The notes beneath the pieces are model-generated. The model worked only from the letters and a program-made list of their open reading frames with translations. It searched no databases and was not told the DNA's origin. A DNA stretch of 5,605 bases from Paraprevotella sp. GTDB lineage: Bacteria; Bacteroidota; Bacteroidia; Bacteroidales; Bacteroidaceae. The DNA is taken from NCBI GenBank assembly GCA_021205005.1, contig JAJPYK010000115.1:1-5605 (forward strand). The letters are read 5' to 3'. This document shows positions 1 through 5,605 of this stretch, one piece after another. The stretch's first letter is position 1, and each line of letters starts with the position of its first letter. The position numbers and the translations under genes were made by a program.

Positions 1-1
1 C

Positions 2-1018
2 AAAGGCTATCTTTCGGGGCCCTACGACAGTTATCACAGCATCCACAAACCGGGACACGAGGAATGGTCTACAGCCTCTTTCCGGGATACCACCTTATAC
101 GATCAGGCCAGCATCAGGAGGCAAGACGGGAGCTACATGTCCGGGTTCAAAGGCGTAGGACGTTACCTGAATCCGATTTATTCGATGGGCGAAGTGATAT
201 ACCGGACGCATAAGATCCTGTCTACCGGCGTACCTTTCAATTCATGGTTCATCGACTGCGACGCCACCGGAGAGGTCCACGACGACTACACTCCCCATCA
301 TGAGAGCAACAAGCAACAAAATATAGAGGCCCGGCTCCGCAGAATGGCCTATATCCGCGATACGTTGCAAATGGTGATCGGATCTGAGGGCGGCAACGAC
401 TTTGCCTGCGGTACGATCTCATTCGCGCATGGCGTGGACTTGCCTACATTCACCTGGATGGACAAGGAGATGAAGGACAAAGAAAGCCCGTACTTTGTGG
501 GAGCCTATTATAGTCCGACAGAGGGTGAGGTGCCGTCTGTTTATGCCCGACAAGTCCCCGTCAAAACTCGGTTCTACGACTTGTTTCTCAATCCGACATA
601 CGCCGTTCCTTTATATAAACTGGTTTATAACCCCGTGATTGTCACAGCCAATCATTGGGAATGGCCGTCGCTGAAAATACGGGAAGCGGTAAAAGAGAGA
701 ATGTTATATGAAATATCCTACAATGCGGCCCCATTATATCATCTCAGTGTAAAGGAATGGAATGCGCACAAGCGGACGATAATCCGCCACGTCCGGATCT
801 GGAGCCGAATTCATGAAAAAGCCATACGGATGCCCATGACGGATTTCAGATACTTATCCGACGATAAACAAGTACAACAAACCGCATTCGGGAACGACTT
901 GATCATCACGACCAATTATTCGGACAAAACATTCCGGTACGGAAGCCACGAGATCCCGCCCCGGTCCGCTTGGATCGAATCCGACGGGAAAAGCCTGATG
1001 TATACGCCGCAGGATTAG
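2..1018 (+). CDS. GH101/GH129-like glycoside hydrolase, C-terminal part (5' end outside window)
   Basis: Only the last 338 residues are visible. The frame is open from the left edge, so the ATG at 137 is internal and not the start. The first visible segment (YDSYHSIH, visible residues 8-15) resembles a conserved block of the endo-alpha-N-acetylgalactosaminidase-like barrel families (GH101, GH129 and relatives). A WFIDCDATGE block (visible 82-91) and a GSEGG block (visible 127-131) supply an Asp (85 or 87) and Glu129. Those families use an Asp nucleophile and a Glu acid/base, so these are the candidate catalytic pair; that assignment is inference. A further aromatic block, TANHWEWPS (about 215-223), probably lines the active site. 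The last 55-60 residues look like a small beta-sandwich ending the protein. The gene converges on the his operon and is not part of it. Substrate, export signal and full length cannot be judged because the N-terminus is missing. Other uncharacterised GH101-related families remain possible. Confidence 0.72.
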   Translation, partial: KGYLSGPYDSYHSIHKPGHEEWSTASFRDTTLYDQASIRRQDGSYMSGFKGVGRYLNPIYSMGEVIYRTHKILSTGVPFNSWFIDCDATGEVHDDYTPHHESNKQQNIEARLRRMAYIRDTLQMVIGSEGGNDFACGTISFAHGVDLPTFTWMDKEMKDKESPYFVGAYYSPTEGEVPSVYARQVPVKTRFYDLFLNPTYAVPLYKLVYNPVIVTANHWEWPSLKIREAVKERMLYEISYNAAPLYHLSVKEWNAHKRTIIRHVRIWSRIHEKAIRMPMTDFRYLSDDKQVQQTAFGNDLIITTNYSDKTFRYGSHEIPPRSAWIESDGKSLMYTPQD

Positions 1019-1069
1019 TCTTTTTCACCGGTCCGCAAGTACTCCGTAACCGGCCTTTTGCACGCACAC

Positions 1070-1107
1070 AAAAAATCTGCGGAGAAAAATAAATCAATCT
1101 CCGCAGA
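1070..1107 (-). terminator. Rho-independent terminator of the his operon
   Basis: Read on the minus strand, TCTGCGGAGA (1107-1098) is followed by a 12-base AT-rich loop, then its exact complement TCTCCGCAGA (1085-1076), then directly six T residues (1075-1070). A 10-bp GC-containing stem with an immediate U6 tract is the standard intrinsic terminator shape. It lies about 80 bases past the hisB stop codon, at the end of the operon. On the plus strand the stem is not followed by a good T tract, so it is mainly a minus-strand terminator. It competes with the longer inverted repeat listed separately. Confidence 0.8.
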
Positions 1108-1127
1108 ATGATTTATTTTTCTCCGCA
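1078..1127. repeat. Perfect 19-bp inverted repeat between convergent genes
   Basis: The left arm is 1078-1096 (TGCGGAGAAAAATAAATCA) and the right arm 1109-1127 is its exact reverse complement, with a 12-base spacer (1097-1108). The spacer contains a further TCTCCGCA (1098-1105), so the octamer complementary to the start of the left arm occurs twice on the right side. On the minus strand this hairpin also ends just before the T6 tract at 1075-1070, so either fold could terminate transcription. On the plus strand it could help stop transcripts of the glycoside hydrolase gene, although only a weak T run (1133-1136) follows. Confidence 0.9.
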
Positions 1128-1185
1128 CATCGTTTTCACGTATACCGCACGGATTTATCTCGCATCGACAAACCCGCTTCTCACG

Positions 1186-2289
1186 TCAAAGCACCCCCTT
1201 GCTCGAAGGCAACTCAAAATGATGGATGTCTCTCCGTACAGCCATTTTCAGGCTGCGGGCCAAAGCCTTGAAAATGCCTTCTATCTTATGATGCTCGTTC
1301 GTACCTTCGGCCTTGATGTTCAAGTTCATCCGGGCGGCATCGCTCAGACTTTTAAAGAAGTGGTAAAACATCTCGGTGGGCATTTCACCGATTTTCTCGC
1401 GATGGAACTCCGCCTCCCATACCAACCACGGACGTCCGCCGAAATCGAGGGCCACACTGCACAGGCAGTCGTCCATCGGCAAGCAGAACCCGTAACGCTC
1501 GATGCCTCGCTTGTCGCCCAAGGCACGTGCCAGACATTCGCCCAAGGCCAATGCGGTATCTTCTATCGTATGATGTTCGTCCACCCACAAATCGCCGTCC
1601 GCATGGATGTAGAGGTCAATGCCGCCATGCTTGCCGACCTGCTCCAACATGTGGTCGAAGAATCCGAGTCCGGTGTGAATGTCGCAAACGCCGCTGCCGT
1701 CTAAGTCCAACCGGATCTCAATATCGGTTTCCTGTGTGGTCCGGCGTACCTGCACACGGCGTTCTCCGGCAAAAAGGATCTCGGCCACGCGATCCCAGCT
1801 ATCCACATAACGGATATGCTCGTCATCGAACGAATTTTCATCTTTCTCTTTCAGGATCAGGGCCCGGCAACCCAGATTCAGGGCCAACAGCGCGTCAGTC
1901 TCACGGTCGCCGATCACCCAGCAAGCCCCCATGTCATAATCTCCGGAAGTGTAACGGGTCAACATGGCCGTACCGGGTTTGCGCGTGGCCCGATGATCTT
2001 CGGGAAAACTACGATCGATCAGCACGTCGTCGAACGTTATGCCCTCGCCTTCCAGTGTGCGCATCATCAGATTGTGCACGGGCCAAAACGTATCTTCGGG
2101 GAACGAATCCGTACCCAACCCGTCCTGATTCGATACCATGACCAGCTCAAAATCGAGCTGCTTGCGGATAAAACTCAAGTTGCGCATCACGCCGGGCACG
2201 AACTCCAGTTTTTCGAACGAGTCGATCTGTTCATCCGCCGGTTCCTTGATTAAAGTACCGTCGCGGTCTATAAATAAAGCCCTCTTCAT
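1186..2289 (-). CDS. hisB: Bifunctional histidinol-phosphatase / imidazoleglycerol-phosphate dehydratase
   Basis: This 367-residue protein joins two enzymes of histidine synthesis, as in E. coli HisB. The N-terminal half (about 1-165) is a HAD-type phosphatase removing phosphate from histidinol phosphate: DRDGT at 8-12 gives the nucleophile Asp8 and general acid/base Asp10, followed by SNQDG (53-57), Lys104 in RKPGT and GDRETD (127-132). The C-terminal half (about 180-367) is the manganese-dependent dehydratase of imidazole glycerol phosphate: FFDHM (210-214), DEHHTIED (237-244) and NEHHKIE (331-337) carry the metal ligands, and the end PSSKGVL matches the E. coli C-terminus. Oddity: the four zinc ligands of the E. 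coli phosphatase loop correspond here to Asp92, Ser94, Arg100 and Thr102, so that site is absent. The ATG lies 1 base after the hisC stop, with AGAGGA just upstream, which suggests coupled translation. It is the last gene of the operon. Confidence 0.97.
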   Translation of the reverse strand: MKRALFIDRDGTLIKEPADEQIDSFEKLEFVPGVMRNLSFIRKQLDFELVMVSNQDGLGTDSFPEDTFWPVHNLMMRTLEGEGITFDDVLIDRSFPEDHRATRKPGTAMLTRYTSGDYDMGACWVIGDRETDALLALNLGCRALILKEKDENSFDDEHIRYVDSWDRVAEILFAGERRVQVRRTTQETDIEIRLDLDGSGVCDIHTGLGFFDHMLEQVGKHGGIDLYIHADGDLWVDEHHTIEDTALALGECLARALGDKRGIERYGFCLPMDDCLCSVALDFGGRPWLVWEAEFHREKIGEMPTEMFYHFFKSLSDAARMNLNIKAEGTNEHHKIEGIFKALARSLKMAVRRDIHHFELPSSKGVL

Positions 2290-2290
2290 C

Positions 2291-3340
2291 TTATCCTCTT
2301 TTATAAGAACGCAAAGCGGCCAGCAAACGGTTGTCTTCCTGGGGCGTACCGATGGTCACGCGCAGGCAGTTGCCGCAAAGTTCCACTTTCGAACGGTTGC
2401 GCACGATGATGCCGTTTCGCACCAGATATTCATACACGTCATCCGCTCCCTGCACCTGTGTCAGGAAGAAATTGGCATCCGTAGGATATACCTTTTCGCA
2501 AATCTCCAGTTCGGCAAAGGCCGTCATCACCTGTTCGCGCTCGCGAATCAACGTCTTCACCCAACGGTCTACATCGAAACGTTTCCTGAGCATCTCCGCA
2601 GCCTGACGCTGGGTCAGCAGGTTGATGTTATAAGGATACTTCACCTTATTAAATAAGGCGATGATCTCGTCTTGCGCAAACGCCATGCCCAAACGAATCG
2701 CGGCACTGCCCAATGCTTTAGAAAAGGTATTGAGCACGATGATATTGGGATAGCGGGACAACTCTTCACGGAAAGGTTTCTGAACGGAAAAGTCGGAATA
2801 AGCCTCGTCGATCACCACGATGCCGGAGAAGTTTTCCACGACCTTGATGATCTCCTCCCTTTTCAGGTCGTTTCCCGAGGGATTATTGGGCGAACAGAGG
2901 AAGATGACTTTTGTGCGTTCGTCCGCAGCAGCCAGCAGGCGGGCGGCATCCAGGCTGAAATCTGCCCCTAACATCACCGGCCGATAGGCCACGGCATTAA
3001 TGTCGGCACAGACTTTATACATGCCGTATGTAGGAGCAATCGCCACCACATTGTCCCGTCCGGGTTCGCAGAAGATTCTGAAGACCAAGTCTATGGCCTC
3101 ATCGCTCCCGTTGCCGAGAAAGATCTGTCCGGGCATCACGCCCTTGACGGGAGCCAGCATTTCTTTCAGCTCCTGCTGCAAAGGATCGGGATAACGGTTG
3201 TAAGGCGCATTATAAGGATTTTCGTTCGCGTCGAGAAAAACGGAAGCCTCCGCCCCCTTATATTCATCGCGTGCCGAGCTGTAAGGCTTTAAGTTCCAAA
3301 TGTTGGGGCGCACCAACTGCGACAAAGGTCTCATGCTCAT
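2291..3340 (-). CDS. hisC: Histidinol-phosphate aminotransferase
   Basis: This 349-residue fold-type I PLP enzyme converts imidazole-acetol phosphate and glutamate to histidinol phosphate and 2-oxoglutarate in the cytoplasm. Visible family blocks in order are DANENPYN (37-44), the phosphate-binding GNGSDE (76-81), SPNNPSG (150-156), DEAYSDF (178-184, the Asp contacting the PLP pyridine nitrogen), [14 protein letters not shown] (205-218, with Lys208 as the Schiff-base lysine) and LRVTIGT (326-332, whose Arg327 should bind the substrate). The length is normal for HisC. The chosen start overlaps the hisD stop in an ATGA, typical of translational coupling; a second ATG two codons downstream (protein begins MSM) is an equally possible start, and no strong ribosome-binding site decides between them. 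The stop is followed after 1 base by hisB. General aromatic aminotransferases share the fold, but the motif set and operon position support HisC. Confidence 0.97.
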   Translation of the reverse strand: MSMRPLSQLVRPNIWNLKPYSSARDEYKGAEASVFLDANENPYNAPYNRYPDPLQQELKEMLAPVKGVMPGQIFLGNGSDEAIDLVFRIFCEPGRDNVVAIAPTYGMYKVCADINAVAYRPVMLGADFSLDAARLLAAADERTKVIFLCSPNNPSGNDLKREEIIKVVENFSGIVVIDEAYSDFSVQKPFREELSRYPNIIVLNTFSKALGSAAIRLGMAFAQDEIIALFNKVKYPYNINLLTQRQAAEMLRKRFDVDRWVKTLIREREQVMTAFAELEICEKVYPTDANFFLTQVQGADDVYEYLVRNGIIVRNRSKVELCGNCLRVTIGTPQEDNRLLAALRSYKRG

Positions 3341-4632
3341 AGGGCGTCGGAATTAAGTGAGTCCAATCTTACGGCCATCGCATGGCGGTGGGCATCGAGA
3401 TGTTCGTGGGCGGCCATGAGTTCCACGGCGCGACCGATCGCACGGACACCCTGAGGAGTAAGCTCCTGAAAAGTCACCTTACGGTGATAGCTGTCCAGAT
3501 TGACGCCGTTATAAGCTTTGGCATACCCATTGGTGGGCAACGTGTGGTTCGTACCCGAAGCATAGTCTCCCGCGCTCTCCGGCGTGTACGAACCGAGAAA
3601 GACGCTTCCGGCATTGATCACCCGTTCCGCCGCCTCGCGATAGTCCGCTGTTTCGATAATCAAATGTTCGGGAGCGTAACGGTTGGTCAGTTCCATGGCT
3701 TCGTCCATGTCGTGCACCAATATCAGCTTGCTGTGCGACAACGATTTCGCAGCAATGTCCTTACGCGGAAGCACGGCCAACTGCCGTTCCACCTCGTTCT
3801 GCACTTCCGTAATCAGACGCTCGTCGGTCGAGACCAACAGCACCTGACTGTCTGTTCCGTGCTCGGCCTGCGACAGCAGATCGGCTGCCACGAAAACCGG
3901 ATGGGACGAAGCATCGGCCAGCACTTCCACCTCCGAAGGTCCGGCCGGCATGTCGATGGCCACATCGTGCAGCGACACCTGTTGCTTGGCTGCCATGACG
4001 TATTGGTTTCCCGGCCCGAAGATCTTGTATACCTTAGGTATGGTCTCCGTCCCATAGGCCATCGCTCCGATCGCCTGCACACCCCCGGCCTTGAAGATCC
4101 GGTGTACACCGGCCACACGGGCGGCGCACAGAATGGCTGGATTCACCTTGCCTTTCGCATCGGGCGGGGTGCAGAGTCCGATTTCACGACACCCGGCGAT
4201 TTGGGCCGGCGTGGCCAGCATCAGTACCGTGGAGAACAACGGGGCCGTACCGCCGGGTATGTACAATCCCACCTTCTCGATGGGAATGGCTTTTTGCCAA
4301 CAGGTCACGCCTTCGCATACTTCCACTTTATGGGACGTAATTTTTTGGGCGGCATGGAACTTCCGGATATTGTCGTGTGCCAGAATCAAAGCGTCTTTCA
4401 ACTCAGGCGATACCAGACGTTCGGCCTCTTCCATCTCTTCTGCCGTCACGGCCAGATCAGACAAATCCACCCGATCGAACTGCTTTTCATACGCCTTCAC
4501 CGCAGCGTCGCCCCGGGTCTTCACCTCTTCCAACACCTTATACACCGTTTCGCGCAAGGTATCCACATCCATTACCGGACGTTTCAGCAACTCGTCCCAG
4601 TCTTCTTTTTTCGGATATTTAATCACATTCAT
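3337..4632 (-). CDS. hisD: Histidinol dehydrogenase
   Basis: This 431-residue zinc enzyme carries out the last two NAD-dependent oxidations, from L-histidinol through histidinal to L-histidine. All key residues of E. coli HisD are found at a constant offset of four: zinc ligands Gln255 and His258 (SQAEHG), Asp356 (SAGDYASG) and His415 (HLDAHRHAM), and the catalytic pair Glu322-His323 (APEHL). [14 protein letters not shown] (125-138) and the FGPGNQYV block (205-212) are also typical of the family. The length is normal and there is no sign of damage. The start [12 protein letters not shown] fits the family N-terminus. The gene sits 49 bases after hisG, where an AAGGAGGGG lies about 28 bases before the ATG, too far to act as its ribosome-binding site; a weak AAGAGA lies nearer. 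Its stop overlaps the hisC start. Confidence 0.98.
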   Translation of the reverse strand: MNVIKYPKKEDWDELLKRPVMDVDTLRETVYKVLEEVKTRGDAAVKAYEKQFDRVDLSDLAVTAEEMEEAERLVSPELKDALILAHDNIRKFHAAQKITSHKVEVCEGVTCWQKAIPIEKVGLYIPGGTAPLFSTVLMLATPAQIAGCREIGLCTPPDAKGKVNPAILCAARVAGVHRIFKAGGVQAIGAMAYGTETIPKVYKIFGPGNQYVMAAKQQVSLHDVAIDMPAGPSEVEVLADASSHPVFVAADLLSQAEHGTDSQVLLVSTDERLITEVQNEVERQLAVLPRKDIAAKSLSHSKLILVHDMDEAMELTNRYAPEHLIIETADYREAAERVINAGSVFLGSYTPESAGDYASGTNHTLPTNGYAKAYNGVNLDSYHRKVTFQELTPQGVRAIGRAVELMAAHEHLDAHRHAMAVRLDSLNSDAL

Positions 4633-4681
4633 AGTTTTATCTCTTGTTTGAATTCTTTTTCCCCTCCTTGACTAGCATGTC

Positions 4682-5533
4682 TCAGAGAATCATTTTTACC
4701 ACCGGAACCACCAAAATGCCTTGTGCCCCCAATTCTTTCAACTTGGAAATGATTTCCCAGAAACGAGACTCGTCAATCACGGTATGCACACTGCTCCATC
4801 CCGATTGTGCCAAAGGCATCACGGTGGGACTTTTAGCCCCCGGCAACACGGCTACGACGTCCTGCACCTTGTCGGTAGGTACGTTCATCAACACATATTT
4901 CTTGTCTTCCGCACTCTTCACAGCCTCTATGCGGAACAGCAGTTCATCGAGCACGGCTTTTTTCGCGTCGTCCATATAATTGTTCCCGATGAGCACGGCC
5001 TCGCTCTTCATGATGACAGCCACCTCTTGCAGATTATTGCTCACCAGCGTGGACCCTGAACTGACGATGTCGAATATACCGTCGGCCAATCCGATGCCGG
5101 GCGCGCTCTCCACCGACCCCGTAATGACATGAATATCGGCTTCCCCCCCATTCTCTTTCATGAAATTCTTCAAGATATTCGGGTAGGAAGTGGCTATTTT
5201 CTTCCCTTCGAACCAATCCAATCCCGAATAATTCACGCTCTTGGGTATCGCCAAAGAAAGACGGCACTTGCTGAAGCCCAAACGGCGCACAATGACAGCG
5301 TCCTCCTCTCGTTCCACATACTCATTCTCGCCCACGATGCCCAAATCGGCCACGCCGCTGGCTACCGACTGCGGAATATCGTCATCGCGCAAGTAGAGGA
5401 TTTCGACAGGAAAATTGGAAGACTGTACCAACAAGGTTCTTTTTGAGGAACTTACTTTAATGTCGGCTTCGGTCAACAACGCCATGGTATCTTCGTAAAG
5501 ACGGCCTTTGGATTGTACTGCAATTCTAAGCAT
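4682..5533 (-). CDS. hisG: ATP phosphoribosyltransferase, long form
   Basis: HisG joins ATP and PRPP to form N1-(5-phosphoribosyl)-ATP, the first and committed step of histidine synthesis. At 283 residues it is the long, self-sufficient form and does not need a HisZ partner. The N-terminal catalytic part shows the typical start (LRIAVQSKGRL, 2-12), the ASGVADLGIVGENEY block (58-72) and the PRPP-binding loop DIVSSGSTLVSNN (155-167). The C-terminal part (about 210-283: LMNVPTDKV, GWSSVHTVI, LGAQGILVVPV) matches the ACT-like regulatory domain that binds histidine, so feedback inhibition is expected from the family. It is the first gene of the operon visible here, with an AT-rich leader and no clear Shine-Dalgarno, as is usual in Bacteroidetes. 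The TGA stop is followed in the same frame by a 13-codon ORF (see findings). Confidence 0.98.
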   Translation of the reverse strand: MLRIAVQSKGRLYEDTMALLTEADIKVSSSKRTLLVQSSNFPVEILYLRDDDIPQSVASGVADLGIVGENEYVEREEDAVIVRRLGFSKCRLSLAIPKSVNYSGLDWFEGKKIATSYPNILKNFMKENGGEADIHVITGSVESAPGIGLADGIFDIVSSGSTLVSNNLQEVAVIMKSEAVLIGNNYMDDAKKAVLDELLFRIEAVKSAEDKKYVLMNVPTDKVQDVVAVLPGAKSPTVMPLAQSGWSSVHTVIDESRFWEIISKLKELGAQGILVVPVVKMIL

Positions 5534-5570
5534 ACTCTTTTATTTTTAATTAATAATGATGGCAAAACAT
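5534..5570 (-). promoter_or_regulatory. AT-rich hisG leader with a weak -7-like element
   Basis: The minus strand immediately before hisG is very A/T-rich, as is common in Bacteroidetes translation-initiation regions that do not rely on a Shine-Dalgarno. TATGTTTT (5571-5564) matches seven of eight positions of the Bacteroides -7 consensus TAnnTTTG, but no TTTG is found 19-21 bases upstream, so the promoter call is weak. The true promoter may lie here or beyond the right edge. Confidence 0.3.
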
Positions 5571-5605
5571 AAAAAAAAGAGGGTGTGTCATAATTAAAAT
5601 TTTGA
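5571..5605 (-). terminator. Possible half of an upstream terminator hairpin, cut by the window edge
   Basis: On the minus strand, TGACACACCCTC (5590-5579) runs straight into a T8 tract (5578-5571), which is how the 3' arm and U tract of an intrinsic terminator look. The window's last three bases (TGA on the plus strand, 5603-5605) can begin pairing with TCA at 5588-5590, across an AT-rich loop. The rest of the 5' arm would lie outside the window, so this remains an inference. It would end a minus-strand gene upstream of hisG. Confidence 0.35.

Noticed and set aside
1028..1055. Short ACCGG/CCGG inverted repeat after the hydrolase stop as its terminator
   Set aside because: The complementary arms are only four to five bases, the loop is long and no adequate T tract follows, so it is not a convincing terminator.
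906..1704. Two diverging frames, minus 1097-906 and plus 1108-1704, whose products both begin with IYFSP
   Set aside because: The shared start arises only because both frames read the arms of the inverted repeat at 1078-1127. Beyond it they run through the hydrolase gene and through hisB in wrong frames.
1527..2253. Long plus-strand frames opposite hisB
   Set aside because: They have low-complexity Arg/Pro/Ser-rich or unrecognisable products and lie entirely within the well-supported hisB.
4661..4670. AAGGAGGGG as the ribosome-binding site of hisD
   Set aside because: It lies about 28 bases before the hisD ATG and no start codon occurs at a usable distance after it; Bacteroidetes rarely depend on such sites.
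3382..4671. A 429-codon open reading frame on the plus strand, antisense to almost all of hisD
   Set aside because: It mirrors hisD, is rich in His, Arg and Gln, and shows no recognisable domain. HisD has every catalytic residue, so the antisense frame is best explained by codon bias.

Overview
The window looks like chromosomal DNA of a gut-type Bacteroidetes, most likely of the order Bacteroidales. The evidence is the his gene order (hisG-hisD-hisC-hisB), the bifunctional HisB, the long-form 283-residue HisG, the AT-rich leader without a clear Shine-Dalgarno before hisG, and a neighbouring GH101/GH129-like glycoside hydrolase. GC content looks close to 50%. I cannot name the genus from sequence alone.

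Layout. Positions 2-1018 on the + strand hold the 3' part of a glycoside hydrolase gene that is cut by the left edge of the window. A 167-base intergenic region (1019-1185) separates it from a convergent his operon. This region carries a perfect 19-bp inverted repeat and, overlapping it, a perfect 10-bp hairpin followed by a U6 tract that should terminate the his transcript. On the minus strand, from right to left, are hisG (5533-4682), hisD (4632-3337), hisC (3340-2291) and hisB (2289-1186). hisG and hisD are 49 bases apart, hisD and hisC overlap by 4 bases (ATGA), and hisC and hisB are 1 base apart. The rightmost 72 bases (5534-5605) are the AT-rich leader of hisG, with what looks like one arm of a hairpin plus a T8 tract at the window edge.

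How the genes work together. The four his genes encode five of the ten histidine pathway activities: ATP phosphoribosyltransferase (step 1, feedback-controlled), IGP dehydratase and histidinol-phosphate phosphatase (both HisB), histidinol-phosphate aminotransferase (HisC) and histidinol dehydrogenase (last two oxidations). HisI/E, HisA, HisH and HisF are not in the window and must be encoded elsewhere. All catalytic motifs I could check are intact, so the operon should be functional. The hydrolase belongs to a separate, convergent transcription unit and probably acts on glycans; its substrate is not readable from this fragment.

I do not see a previously undescribed system here. The points most worth a second look are the two mutually exclusive hairpins sharing one arm at the operon end, the complete replacement of the HisB phosphatase zinc ligands, and small ORFs in the hisG leader and the hisG-hisD gap.
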